Part shown: in pieces, positions 43,283 through 52,726 of the stretch | Layout of the letters: every line of letters starts with the position of its first letter | How positions within the stretch are numbered: the stretch's first letter is position 1 | Assembly: GCA_035308165.1 (NCBI GenBank) | Contig: DATGHC010000080.1 | Location: 62,001 to 126,000 of the forward strand | Direction of reading: 5' to 3' | Source: DASTCZ01 sp035308165 | Lineage (GTDB): Bacteria; Acidobacteriota; Terriglobia; Acidiferrales; UBA7541 | DNA: 64,000 nucleotides | The notes under the pieces: model-generated | Database searches by the model: none | What the model saw: the letters and a program-made list of their open reading frames with translations, nothing else | Told to the model about the DNA's origin: nothing | Program-made: the position numbers and the translations under genes

Positions 43283-45046
43283 TCAGTTTGTGGTTATTGT
43301 GAAAGCGCGCGATTCATATTTTCGTCCGCCAAAAGTTTCGCCATCGGTGCAGCCTTCCATGTAAAAAATAAATCCGGTGGAGGAAAGATGTCCGGGTTTT
43401 GCGCCGAGCGACATGATGGTTGGATACCAGCCTTTGTTGTCTAGAGCGCACCCCGGATTCAATGGGTTGATTTGCGCGGGGAATACATTCCAGGAGCCGG
43501 TGATAATTTGTGGCTGGCTCCACTGCGATTGATCGGAAAGGCCGTCGCCGGTGGCATCCAGGGTGGAATAGAACCAGGCAGCGCCCAAGGCTGCCTGTTT
43601 CGTCGGCGCGGTCGGATCCAAATGCGAGATACAAACGAAAAGCAGCAAATACTGCTGTGTATATTCGACGTAGCTGATCGAGCCCATCACGCGGGACTGG
43701 TTATTTATGTCCTGGCAGGACATGTAGGCATCTTTGGTATCAAGGAAAGGCAGAATCGGGCTCTGGAGACCACCACCGAAATTGCCGAGCCCCTTGTTTG
43801 ACATCGTTCGGCAGTGCTTCCACGTATTGCAGGTGACTCCCGACGGAAGGATTTGTGTCTCACTGAATGATCCGTTGTACCAGTTCATGAACTGGAGCGG
43901 CGCGATACCGCCATTGAGCTTGGCTCGAGAAACCACCAGATCGCTTACGATTCCTGATTGCAATTGTGGATTCGAATAGGGAGCGCCCAGCCCCGGCGTC
44001 CCCGGCGCATATCCCGTCACCGAGTAAACGTAGCGATCCGGACCGAAGCTCACGTCGTCAACAAACGCCGAAGGCTCGCTGTTGCCCATGTTCTTTTGCA
44101 AGCCACCGGGTGTACCTGCAGTATCAGCAATGGCCTCGCCAAGTGTGACCGGAGTGTTCTGGACTGCGTAACGCCCGAAATTGAATGGAGGCCTTTCATG
44201 GCAATCGTTGCCGAAGCAAACTAAATCGCCAAGCGCTCCCAGAGGCGCTTCAGGCCCATTGGTTTGGTTCAAGTTAGGCAGCGCGACAAAATTTCGGCGA
44301 TAGGTGGGCCAAGTATGGCCAAAATCAAACGAGGTGGCGACGCCGATCGTAGAGTAAAAGTTGCTGCTGCTCGTGCCACCTGCCAGACCGACGCAGCGGC
44401 TGGTTCCCTCGTAAATCATGAGCATATTTCCACGTCCGGGGAGACCCCAAGATGTCGGGTCAATGAAAATTGTTCCGGGGTCGGCGTAATTGAGGTCAAA
44501 AGTTTGATCTTGAAACTTTGCATTGCCGACGGTCGGGCAAAGGTCGTGTGCCATTGCGGCTAGAAACACCTGGCCATTTGTCGAGCCAGCCGGGTTACCG
44601 GGCAGATAGAGACCGAAGTCCGACGCGAAATCAAAAGTCCACTGGCCTTGCGCATCGGGGCCAGGGCCGCCGGTGAAAACCGTCAATCCGCTTGCAAGCG
44701 GATTCAAGTTTGTTCTCGTTGCAACGAAGAAGAGATAATTGTTTGCGTGGCCCGGTATTGTGCCGGGAGAAAATACTGTTGCGTGTTCATCGGAAAGCGT
44801 GCCCAAGCCGGCGTAGTCGTCAATCGTAGTTACGCCGTCGGGAGCGAGAACGCGTCTAAAGGTGTCAAAGCTGCCCGTTGGACAGGTACCCTGCGGGCCG
44901 GAGTTGCCAATCGCACAGATGGAAAAGGAAACGATTGAGCGCCGGGGGGCGCTGCTGTCTTTTTGAGGAACGTCCTGAGAGCTTTGCGCAAGAACCGCAG
45001 ATGTGCTTAATGCAATTACTATAGCTGGTTTCCAAATTGATCTCAT
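43283..45046 (-). CDS. secreted beta-propeller-like protein B, unknown function
   Basis: A 587-residue exported paralogue of the downstream protein A. The start is ATG 45046 with AGGAGG 6 bases upstream, giving the signal peptide MRSIWKPAIVIALSTSAVLAQ. It contains DEHATVFSPGTIPGHANNYLFFVATR, FYSTIGVATSFDFGHTWPTY, SRVMGSISYVEYTQQYLLLFVC and GWYPTIMSLGAKPGHLSSTGFIFYMEGC. A ~100-residue insertion relative to protein A is centred on FGNDCHERPPFNFGRYAVQ. The cysteine pattern is partly shared. Substrate and activity are unknown. It sits between two related genes with short gaps (71 and 76 bp), so the three probably form an operon. Confidence 0.7.
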   Translation of the reverse strand: MRSIWKPAIVIALSTSAVLAQSSQDVPQKDSSAPRRSIVSFSICAIGNSGPQGTCPTGSFDTFRRVLAPDGVTTIDDYAGLGTLSDEHATVFSPGTIPGHANNYLFFVATRTNLNPLASGLTVFTGGPGPDAQGQWTFDFASDFGLYLPGNPAGSTNGQVFLAAMAHDLCPTVGNAKFQDQTFDLNYADPGTIFIDPTSWGLPGRGNMLMIYEGTSRCVGLAGGTSSSNFYSTIGVATSFDFGHTWPTYRRNFVALPNLNQTNGPEAPLGALGDLVCFGNDCHERPPFNFGRYAVQNTPVTLGEAIADTAGTPGGLQKNMGNSEPSAFVDDVSFGPDRYVYSVTGYAPGTPGLGAPYSNPQLQSGIVSDLVVSRAKLNGGIAPLQFMNWYNGSFSETQILPSGVTCNTWKHCRTMSNKGLGNFGGGLQSPILPFLDTKDAYMSCQDINNQSRVMGSISYVEYTQQYLLLFVCISHLDPTAPTKQAALGAAWFYSTLDATGDGLSDQSQWSQPQIITGSWNVFPAQINPLNPGCALDNKGWYPTIMSLGAKPGHLSSTGFIFYMEGCTDGETFGGRKYESRAFTITTN

Positions 45047-45122
45047 TGGGCGTCCTCCTTTTCTCCGTTGGAAATGAATGATTTGATCGCAATTCAATTC
45101 CGTGCTTAAACCCAAATTATCT

Positions 45123-46898
45123 TCAAGGCCAATCTGTTTCATGGAACTGATATTGGATTCTCATGTTCACATCAAACAAAACTGAGTTGTAAGGTTTGAA
45201 GCTCGAGAGCAAATAAGAAACGGTGAAATTGAGACCCGTCGGGAAGCCGTTTGCGCCGAAGCTGGGCGTTATATTTGTGAGGTATGGAAGCATATCCGGC
45301 GCGTATACATCAGCTGCCGAAAAATCTGTGAATGGCGCTTGCTGTTCAGTCGGCGGGGCATCCATGCAGGAGTTGTGACTGCAACCGTAGAGAGCTCGGT
45401 TTTGTTGACCCGCGGACGTGGTGGAAGTCAGATCAAGCGCAATCATCATGTCCGACCACTTTCCCGTCGGTGAGGGCGACCAGCGTGCAATAACTTCCGC
45501 GCCATTTCCGCCGCCGGTTGCGTGTGTGTACATGAGCAGCCAGACGCCGATGCCTTCAAAGTAACGAACGGAAATCTGACCGAAGTCGGGGGTTTTATCA
45601 TCGTCAAAGACCAACGGCGTGGCATTCGACGGATCATTGAGAGCCCAATTGCCGGTATTTGAGTTGTAGAATTCGAGGCCGGGGGTGTCGCTAAAATATC
45701 GACTTACAAAATTCGGAAAATCCTGCCCGTGATATGAAAGCGGCAAACGAGCTAGATAGAGTAAGCTTGCCCGAAAAGTGCCAGTGCCAAAAAGGTAGAT
45801 ATAGCCGTCGTTGCCAACCACTGGGTCAATCCAAATAAAATTTCCTCCAAGTGGGCCTGCGAAGGGGGAAGAACTACTCCAGTCGCCTGGCGCGGTAGGC
45901 GGGGTGAAACCCGTGGGCGGATTGGCGACCGAACAGTTGTGCGGAGCCGCCGCGCCTGTCGGCCAGGGAGGAGTGCACGCGGAACTTCCATCGGAATAGA
46001 GGCATCCGTTATAAGTGAAGTTATCCAAGTTGTAGTCAACTCTGGAGAGAATGTTGTAATCCGTGGGCCTCAATGACGAATAGTCAGACGCGATCTTCCA
46101 AGGGTCCGCCTCGTTTCCACCCAATGGATTCTTCCACTCGGTGAGGAACGAGACGGATCCTTTCGGAAGCCCAATGGTGCAGTCTGAGTTGATGGCCCGG
46201 CCGGGGCTGCCAAAATAAAACAAGTAGATATTCCCATTGAAGGCGAGCGCGCCGGACATGCTCTCGTTCGTTCCGGAGATGCCGGAAATCAAAGGTGAAT
46301 ATTCCGGAAGGACAGTTGCATTGTCAGGAAGCGTCAGAGGCGGCATGGGAGAATGAAAAAGATAATTCGCGATTAAGTCGCCAGGTGGAGCGGTCAGGAG
46401 ATCCGGCGCGTAGACCTTTTGGTGCTGTCCATTGGAAGGGTCGATGTTTCCCGAGACCAAACCGGGTTGAGTGACGAGCTGCAGCGAACCACACAAACCC
46501 ATCGGATTGCCGTAGTTTCTGCCATTGAGGAAACCCTGCGTGTTGGCCCCGTGCGAGCCATACCAGGCATCGCCATCGGCGGCACCCGAATCCCCGAAAA
46601 ACACCCAGGTGACACGATGGATTGGATCGTCCACGGAGATGCCTTGATCCGCGCCGGTCATGTCGAACTGATAGGAAAGATTGTTGATGCCGCTGAAAGC
46701 ATCATTGGTGACCCGGCAGCGCTCGTTCGAGAAGCCGGGATTCGCAAGGGAAACGGTTGGAATCACCGTGACCGACCTTGAGCTTGAGGGCGCAGCTTCC
46801 ACATCTGAGACGATATTTGTTCGTGATTGAGCCCTCACCGCGGACGGCATCGCCATCACGATGAAGATTGGTATTCCACTTATCAAAATACTCTTCAT
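45123..46898 (-). CDS. secreted beta-propeller-like protein C (DUF4185-like), unknown function
   Basis: A 591-residue exported protein; the start is ATG 46898 with TGGAGG upstream, giving the signal peptide MKSILISGIPIFIVMAMPSAVRAQ. It is more distant from proteins A and B but has the same propeller-like rhythm (VTWVFFGDSGAADGDAWY, IYLFYFGSPGRAIN, GNFIWIDPVVGNDGYIYLFGTGTFRASLLYLARLP, ISVRYFEGIGVWLLMYTHATGGGNGAEVIARWS). The phrase order resembles DUF4185 proteins. The C-terminus (NFTVSYLLSSFKPYNSVLFDVNMRI) is a conserved-looking closing blade. First gene of the presumed three-gene operon. Function unknown. Confidence 0.68.
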   Translation of the reverse strand: MKSILISGIPIFIVMAMPSAVRAQSRTNIVSDVEAAPSSSRSVTVIPTVSLANPGFSNERCRVTNDAFSGINNLSYQFDMTGADQGISVDDPIHRVTWVFFGDSGAADGDAWYGSHGANTQGFLNGRNYGNPMGLCGSLQLVTQPGLVSGNIDPSNGQHQKVYAPDLLTAPPGDLIANYLFHSPMPPLTLPDNATVLPEYSPLISGISGTNESMSGALAFNGNIYLFYFGSPGRAINSDCTIGLPKGSVSFLTEWKNPLGGNEADPWKIASDYSSLRPTDYNILSRVDYNLDNFTYNGCLYSDGSSACTPPWPTGAAAPHNCSVANPPTGFTPPTAPGDWSSSSPFAGPLGGNFIWIDPVVGNDGYIYLFGTGTFRASLLYLARLPLSYHGQDFPNFVSRYFSDTPGLEFYNSNTGNWALNDPSNATPLVFDDDKTPDFGQISVRYFEGIGVWLLMYTHATGGGNGAEVIARWSPSPTGKWSDMMIALDLTSTTSAGQQNRALYGCSHNSCMDAPPTEQQAPFTDFSAADVYAPDMLPYLTNITPSFGANGFPTGLNFTVSYLLSSFKPYNSVLFDVNMRIQYQFHETDWP

Positions 46899-47721
46899 GT
46901 ACGGCCTCCAAAGCGGTGTGTTCCCACTTGAGTGTTGTTTGCTGTAGTCATATTCCTCGGTCGAAGAGATCTGGATTGTGAAATCCGATTCCATTCTTGT
47001 GATCGCTTAAGGATTCCAGGTTGAATGCGTGTAATAAATCTTCAAAGTATTGCCTTCAAATTGTGTGACCCGTTCAACCATTTGCGGTGCGAAGGCACCA
47101 CGGGCTGAAAGGATCCAATCAGGTTTCAATTGTGGCCTCCGGGGAATTTTCGAGAGGGCCATCGAACAAGCGTGATGGATCGTTGATGAGGCATCGGCTA
47201 TTCGGTGAAGAAATCAACGAGCATCGCAGGCTTTCAGGTCCTATATACACGGCAACTCACCGAGATTTCGCCACCCAAACATTTAGCAGGGACGTGGGTT
47301 GCAGAAGCTTCGAGCGTAAGGGTCGTCTATGAGCATATCGAGGGTCAAATGGCGCATTGTGGCACCTATGTGGCGAGCTAAGTTATTGGAAACTATATCC
47401 TTCTGGGATTATGAGGAACGCAAATTGTGTTGTCCGAGGTGAAAGCGGACTATCCCGTATGGTCCGCGGACTCACAATTCCTGTAATTCAATATATTTGC
47501 GAGCAATGCTCCGGCATTCTTCCGAATGCATGGAGGGGAAGGAAAGCTTGAAAAAATATAGGACATGCCTTTCCAAATCACGGTCGCCTACGGCCTTTCG
47601 AGCGGCCTGACGCCAGATGGTTCTCCACCCCAATTCTGCAGCCCCGAACAGACGGATGTTTATTCACTTGGGATCCAGTGAGTCCAGTGCAACAGGTTTG
47701 GGAGACCTTTCGGGTGCGGTC
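46899..47721. other. non-coding interval before the tRNA remnant
   Basis: About 820 bp upstream of the beta-propeller operon with no convincing coding sequence or ribosome binding site. It should contain the promoter of the minus-strand operon near its left end, but I see no box good enough to mark. The right end runs into the tRNA 3' fragment. Confidence 0.5.
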
Positions 47722-47771
47722 TTGGTCTTCTAAGCTGTTGGTGGTGGGTTCGACCCCCACCGCCCCTAGCA
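47722..47771 (+). pseudogene. tRNA 3'-half remnant (Arg-UCU-like)
   Basis: Matches the anticodon-to-3'-end part of the tRNA-Lys at 30852-30926 at about 43 of 48 positions, with 25 identical bases in a row (30899-30923 = 47744-47768). The anticodon loop reads CTTCTAA (UCU). The anticodon stem has mismatches and wobbles, and no 5' half (acceptor or D arm) lies upstream, so it is not a working tRNA. Such fragments are typical scars of integration at a tRNA gene, but a decayed tRNA-Arg is also possible. Confidence 0.75.
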
Positions 47772-47896
47772 ATCAGATCCTTCATCAATCCTTTGATTTG
47801 CTCTTTGTATATTTCTACTCCCTACGATTGTGATATTTTGGCCAACGGATTCGTACTTTACCCCGTGTTGTAGAGGAAAATGATCCTCGAGGAAAA

Positions 47897-49816
47897 GTGA
47901 TGACGATGAAATCCTACAAATGGTTTCTGGCAGTGACACTGATTAGTGGCGTTATCGTCACAAGTTCTGCACGCTTGGAAAGTGCGGACAAGCATCCATT
48001 TGGATTTGACGATTATGCTGCTCTGCGTAGCGCCCAGGCAGTGGCCGTGTCGCCTGATGGGAAGACGATTCTGTACGTGGTGCGCTATTTTGAAAATCAG
48101 GGACGCCAGAAAAGTGAGTGGCGGATGATAGATGTGACGGGAGAGAATTCACGGAAGCTGAGTCTTCCAGAAGGATTCAATCCTATCGGATTTATGAAAG
48201 ACGGGGCCTCCCTGTACGGAAGCTATCAGGTGGGGAAGGCTGGTCAACTGGCGATTGTCCCGCTGGCGGATGGAAAGCCCACCGTTATTTTGTCACTCCC
48301 GAGCGGAATTCGCTTTGCACAGATTTCGCCCGATGGAGCGCGATTCGCAGTGCTGGCCGATCCGGACGAAAAGGATCCGCTTGCCGGCGTGCACAACGTG
48401 GTGAAGAACGATCACACCAGCCTTTATGTGATGGATGCGAATGGCGCGGGAGCCGGATGGTGGTGTGCGGACCTAAAGGATATCGGCGAGATTTCCTGGT
48501 CGCCGGATAGTTCGCAGATTGCGGTTGCGTCGCAAACACCCAAGATTGGAAATCACATTATCCATTCTTACTTGGATGTGTGCGGCGCATCCGGTGCGCA
48601 CAGGGTGGCCGACATTGCTAACTCAACGTCCGGGATTGCATGGGCAAATGGAGGCAAAGAGTTGGTGTTTGCCGGCACTTCGACATCAGTGCTGACTCCT
48701 GACCACGTTTGGACAGTATCCGCGTCTGGCGGAGCACCAGTGGACCGCACGCCCAATCTCGAGGGATCGGGGGTGAGCGTCAAATCAGATCCTCGCGGGA
48801 CGGTTTGGGTTGATGCCCATCGAGGCGTGCTAACGGAGGCGCATACCCTCCGGGATGGGCAACTCGATGCAGTCTTCCGCTGGCCGGGCGGGGTTGTTGA
48901 TTCGGTGGTGTACCCGATGTTCTCCTCATCGCCGAATGCGCCTGTATTCACAGTAGGGGACCCGACCCATACGACGAATGTGGCGGTGAACCTGAATGGT
49001 GTACTGAAGCGAATCACGAACGAAGGCGACGATGCGCTGGCCGCCGTGAATCTTGGAGAAGTGCGGACCGTGCATTGGACGGCGAAGGATGGAACCAAGC
49101 TCGAGGGAATTTTGACGCTTCCTGCCGGGTATGTTCCGGGGAAGAAATATCCGTTTTTGGTGTTGCCGCACGGAGGGCCGGAGTCGAACGACCAACTCGA
49201 ATTCGACAATTCATCGCGTGAAATTGCGGGACTGGGCTATGTTGTGTTACAGCCGGAGTATCGCGGCTCCACTGGATATGGTTCCGAATTCCTGGATGCG
49301 ATCTACCAGCACTTCGGCGATCGCGCGTATAGCGATGTGGACAGTGCCACAGACTTTGCGATTGCCCAGGGATGGGCCGATCCTAACCGGCTGGCGATTT
49401 TCGGATGGAGTGCCGGCGGGTTCATGACCTCGTGGACCGTGACGCAAACCGGAAGGTATCGTGCGGCGATTGAAGGCGCTGGAATTACAGATTGGCTGAG
49501 CTTTATTCCAACCAGCGATGTCTGGCAAACGGATTATGACGCGCGCATGCAGGAAGAAGACCCTAATCCCATGCTGCGATTCTCCGCCGTGATGCACGCT
49601 GACAAGGTGACCACGCCGTTGCTGATTCTGCATGGCGAGGCGGATATTCGCGTGCCTACATTTCAAGGGCGAGAATTCTTCATGTTACTGGCCGAGCGCG
49701 GGAAAACCGTGCGCATGGTGACCTATCCTGGATCCCCGCATTTTCCCTCGCTGATTGAGCAGCGGCGCGACGTGTTTAAGGAAATCGCGGATTGGTTGAA
49801 GAAGTACAATCCGTAA
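47897..49816 (+). CDS. exported S9-family prolyl-oligopeptidase-type peptidase
   Basis: A 639-residue serine peptidase. The signal segment is MKSYKWFLAVTLISGVIVTSSA. An N-terminal beta-propeller (VAVSPDGKTILYVV, ISPDGARFAVLAD, WSPDSSQIAVAS) is followed by an alpha/beta-hydrolase domain from ~residue 395. The catalytic triad is visible: Ser in FGWSAGG near residue 505, Asp in HGEADIRVP, and His in GSPHFP. GGPESND and QPEYRGSTGYG are typical of acylaminoacyl/dipeptidyl peptidases. The start is GTG 47897 or ATG 47900; GAGGA precedes them. It follows the tRNA remnant and ends at a terminator. Confidence 0.94.
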   Translation: MMTMKSYKWFLAVTLISGVIVTSSARLESADKHPFGFDDYAALRSAQAVAVSPDGKTILYVVRYFENQGRQKSEWRMIDVTGENSRKLSLPEGFNPIGFMKDGASLYGSYQVGKAGQLAIVPLADGKPTVILSLPSGIRFAQISPDGARFAVLADPDEKDPLAGVHNVVKNDHTSLYVMDANGAGAGWWCADLKDIGEISWSPDSSQIAVASQTPKIGNHIIHSYLDVCGASGAHRVADIANSTSGIAWANGGKELVFAGTSTSVLTPDHVWTVSASGGAPVDRTPNLEGSGVSVKSDPRGTVWVDAHRGVLTEAHTLRDGQLDAVFRWPGGVVDSVVYPMFSSSPNAPVFTVGDPTHTTNVAVNLNGVLKRITNEGDDALAAVNLGEVRTVHWTAKDGTKLEGILTLPAGYVPGKKYPFLVLPHGGPESNDQLEFDNSSREIAGLGYVVLQPEYRGSTGYGSEFLDAIYQHFGDRAYSDVDSATDFAIAQGWADPNRLAIFGWSAGGFMTSWTVTQTGRYRAAIEGAGITDWLSFIPTSDVWQTDYDARMQEEDPNPMLRFSAVMHADKVTTPLLILHGEADIRVPTFQGREFFMLLAERGKTVRMVTYPGSPHFPSLIEQRRDVFKEIADWLKKYNP

Positions 49817-49831
49817 TTGCAAAAGCGAATC

Positions 49832-49873
49832 CCCCCGCCCTGGATGGTTTGGGCGAGGGGACTCTGCTTTTTT
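49832..49873 (+). terminator. rho-independent terminator after the S9 peptidase gene
   Basis: A GC-rich hairpin (CCCCGCCC paired with GGGC-GA-GGGG around the loop TGGATGGTTT) is followed closely by TTTTTT at 49868-49873, 15 bp beyond the stop codon. Confidence 0.8.
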
Positions 49874-49916
49874 CCCTGACCACGAAACGTGGAGGGGAAC
49901 TAGATTTGAAGGTGAG

Positions 49917-50468
49917 CTAGTTGGGAAGAAGGACGGAGTCAACCACCTGAATGACTCCGTTTGACTGGAAGACGTTTGCAATAGTGATGGTGGACATCCC
50001 GCCCTTTTCATCATGCAGCACGATCTTTCCGTCATGCGACATGGCCCAGAGCGAGCCGCCGCTCACGGTCTTCAATTCCGCCTTCCCGTTTCCCGTCTTG
50101 ATGAGCTTCATGATGTCGCCGGTGCTGAGCTTGCCCGCGACAACATGGTAGGTAAGGATTTTCGTTAGCATTTCCTTGTTTTCGGGCTTCAGGAGATTGT
50201 CCACTGTGCCCGCAGGGAGTTTCGCGAAGGCCTCATTCGTGGGAGCGAAAACGGTGAACGGGCCCGCGCTCTTGAGTGTGTCAACAAGCCCCGCGGCCTT
50301 CACCGCGGCCACAAGTGTTGTGTGGTCAGCGGAATTAACGGCGTTGTCGATGATGTCTTTGGTGGGGAACATTGCGGCGCCACCAACCATGGGATCCTTC
50401 TGGGCGGAAACGATGGAAACGCCCAGCACCAGCATTGCCAACAGCGGAAAAAGAAATCGTGTTTTCAT
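49917..50468 (-). CDS. secreted fasciclin (FAS1)-domain protein
   Basis: A 183-residue exported protein with signal peptide MKTRFLFPLLAMLVLGVSIVSAQ and one FAS1 domain. The H1 and H2 regions are clear: GPFTVFAPTNEAFAKLPAGTVDNLL, LTKILTYHVVAGKL and the closing NGVIQVVDSVLLPN. Such proteins mediate adhesion or bind small ligands at the cell surface. The start at 50468 follows AGGACA and begins the signal peptide; the ORF extends 12 codons further upstream without one. Confidence 0.93.
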   Translation of the reverse strand: MKTRFLFPLLAMLVLGVSIVSAQKDPMVGGAAMFPTKDIIDNAVNSADHTTLVAAVKAAGLVDTLKSAGPFTVFAPTNEAFAKLPAGTVDNLLKPENKEMLTKILTYHVVAGKLSTGDIMKLIKTGNGKAELKTVSGGSLWAMSHDGKIVLHDEKGGMSTITIANVFQSNGVIQVVDSVLLPN

Positions 50469-50605
50469 TTTGTGTCCTTTGTTGAGATTGGACCTACACC
50501 TCAAGTACGACAGAGGAAGGGGATTGGATTTAGGCAGAGGAAAAATAATGCGGGAATATGGCGGCGCGCTAAAATGGACCGGATCCGTTTCTTGCCGGAG
50601 GGAAA

Positions 50606-51727
50606 TTGGCAGAATCGCCAGAAAAGAAGAGGTGGGGTAGCACTCCCTGGAGCATGGACTCTCGTCCGTCTCCTTGCGTGCTCCCGGACAGAGTGGATTG
50701 TGCAGTGGTTGGAGGAGGGTTCACGGGATTGGCCGCTGCGGCCTGGGTGAGGCGTCTGGACCCGAGAAAAAGTGTGGTGGTCCTTGAAGCCGAAAGAATT
50801 GGCGCGGGCTCGAGCGGACATACGGGTGGAATCGCCCTGGGAGAAACAGCGGCGGGAGATCTGCCAGGGCTCGGCGATGTTCTAAGCGGATTTCGCGAGA
50901 CGTTGAAGGATTTGGCGGTGGATTGCGACCTCACGCTTTCCGGAGTCTGGGAATTGGGTCACCACGGCGGAATTGCGGGATCGCCGATTTCCTGGCAGGA
51001 CTCAGGAGTGCTGGAAGTGGCGCGTGAAGTTGCCGGAGGAACCATTGATCCGCGGAAGATGCTGAGCGGGTTGGCGCGCACGGCCGAGAGCGCTGGTGCA
51101 ATGATTATTGAGAATTCGCCCCTGGATGGAATTCAGTTTGGAGATCCGCTGCGATTGAAAGTGGGCAGGAAGGAACTTGTCGCCGGGCACGCGATTGTTG
51201 CCACAAACGCGCAATCGTTGGACCTAAGCGGAATTGCCGGACGGGGGGAGCCGAAATTCACGCTGGCGGTGGCAACGAAGCCGTTGCCGGATGCAACCTT
51301 GGAAACACTTGGCTTGACGTCACGCAAGCCGTTTTACACGATTGATCTCCCGTATTTGTGGGGACGATTGCTAAAAACAAATGGTGTTGTTTTTGGGAGT
51401 GGGCTGATCCATCTAGAGGATTGGCGCGAGTTGGCAGAAGTAGATGTTGGGCGTGGCGAGGCGGCAAGGTTAGTCGCGTTACTGGAAAAGCGGGTGCGCG
51501 GGTTGCATTCCGAGTTGGGAGAGGTGCAGTTCACTCACCGGTGGGGCGGGCCAAATCTGTTCGCTGACGGGTGGCGGCCGGTGTTTGAGAGACACATAAA
51601 TAGTCCGCGCGTGATTGTGATTGGCGGATTCAGCGGGCATGGCGTGGCGCTCTCTGTTTATCTGGGACGCTGGGCGGCAGAGGCGATGATGATGGGACGA
51701 GAAATGCCAAGGTGGGTGGGCAGGTGA
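50606..51727 (+). CDS. FAD-dependent oxidoreductase (DAO family)
   Basis: A 373-residue flavoprotein of the glycine/D-amino-acid oxidase group. The FAD motif is VDCAVVGGGFTGLAAAAWV (~31-49) with VVVLEAERIGAGSSGHTGG, the usual post-Rossmann stretch of DAO proteins. The C-terminal FAD contact is VIVIGGFSGHGVALSVYLG. It oxidises an amine or amino acid of unknown identity. The start is TTG 50606 with GGAGGG 3 bases upstream; ATG 50654 is a shorter alternative that keeps the FAD motif. It lies alone, divergent from the fasciclin gene. Confidence 0.88.
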   Translation: MAESPEKKRWGSTPWSMDSRPSPCVLPDRVDCAVVGGGFTGLAAAAWVRRLDPRKSVVVLEAERIGAGSSGHTGGIALGETAAGDLPGLGDVLSGFRETLKDLAVDCDLTLSGVWELGHHGGIAGSPISWQDSGVLEVAREVAGGTIDPRKMLSGLARTAESAGAMIIENSPLDGIQFGDPLRLKVGRKELVAGHAIVATNAQSLDLSGIAGRGEPKFTLAVATKPLPDATLETLGLTSRKPFYTIDLPYLWGRLLKTNGVVFGSGLIHLEDWRELAEVDVGRGEAARLVALLEKRVRGLHSELGEVQFTHRWGGPNLFADGWRPVFERHINSPRVIVIGGFSGHGVALSVYLGRWAAEAMMMGREMPRWVGR

Positions 51728-51829
51728 AATTGCCTGCCGCGTCCCGTGGAAACCGTTCGGCTTCGCTTTTAGAATGGTTGAGCCGGATTTAAACCCACGG
51801 GAGACATTTGAATTCAAAGGAGGGGGCCG

Positions 51830-52699
51830 ATGTGGTTATTTAATCCTGGGCGCACATGTCGATGCGCAGTTGCCTTGATTCTTGTGTTGCTGGCGCAGTC
51901 CGCGACGTCTGATCCGCGTGTGGCACTGCCGCCGAAAGGCCCCGCCACCCCTACTCTGCGGGAGAGGGCCTGGAAGATGCTTCAAGAGGGCGCCGAAAGC
52001 AAGGAATACAAGCAACGCGCGCAGGCCGTGCAAGCCATGGGGACGATGAGGCAGGAGCCCCGCGCGGTGAAACTGATGGAAGCAGCCTTGGAGGACAAGA
52101 TTCCCGCCGTCCGCGTCGCGGCCGCGAATGGATTGGGCGAAATGCGCTCCAAGTCATCGATCCCGGATCTTCAAAAGGCGCTGGGAGATCACGATTTAAC
52201 GGTGGGGCTGGCTGCCGCCGCTGCGCTAGTGGCCATGAAAAATGACGAGGGATATGCCGCTTACTACGAAGTACTGACCGGGAGGAGAAAAACCGGGGAA
52301 TCTCTTCCTCAAGAAGCGATGAGCACGCTAAGGGACCACAACAAATTGATTACGCTGGTTGTGGAGCAGGGAATTACGTTTGCGCCGTTTGGCGGCTATG
52401 GTGTGGCTGCTTGGAATGCCTTACATATGAACAATCCTGCTCCGGTGCGAGCGTCGGCGGCAATGGCGCTTGTGAACGACCCCGATCCGGAGAGTTTGCA
52501 AGCGTTGGAGGCGGCCTCAGAAGACAAAGAATGGATTGTGAGGGCCACTGCCTTGAAAGCCATGGGATTACGTAATGACCCATCCCTTGCGAGCAAGATG
52601 GTTCCTCTGCTGGATGACAAATCGGGCGCGGTGCGCTTTTCGGCGGCGGCCAGCATCCTGCGGCTTACGTTCACGCCACCCACATCAACGACAAAATAA
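51830..52699 (+). CDS. exported HEAT-repeat protein
   Basis: A 289-residue protein with a signal peptide (CAVALILVLLAQSATS) and five or six HEAT-like alpha-helical repeats (AVQAMGTMRQEPRAVKLMEAAL, VRVAAANGLGEMRSKSSIPDLQKAL, VRASAAMALVNDPDPESLQALEAA, VRATALKAMGLRNDPSLASKMVPLL). It is a protein-protein scaffold in the periplasm; partners unknown. AAAGGAGGG precedes the ATG. Confidence 0.9.
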   Translation: MWLFNPGRTCRCAVALILVLLAQSATSDPRVALPPKGPATPTLRERAWKMLQEGAESKEYKQRAQAVQAMGTMRQEPRAVKLMEAALEDKIPAVRVAAANGLGEMRSKSSIPDLQKALGDHDLTVGLAAAAALVAMKNDEGYAAYYEVLTGRRKTGESLPQEAMSTLRDHNKLITLVVEQGITFAPFGGYGVAAWNALHMNNPAPVRASAAMALVNDPDPESLQALEAASEDKEWIVRATALKAMGLRNDPSLASKMVPLLDDKSGAVRFSAAASILRLTFTPPTSTTK

Positions 52700-52726
52700 T
52701 CGGTGTGGCAGGTTCCCGCAACTTGC

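Noticed and set aside
47578..47772. Small minus-strand protein with AVGVEPTTNSL
   Set aside because: Same artefact, produced by the tRNA 3' remnant; useful only as a pointer to the remnant.
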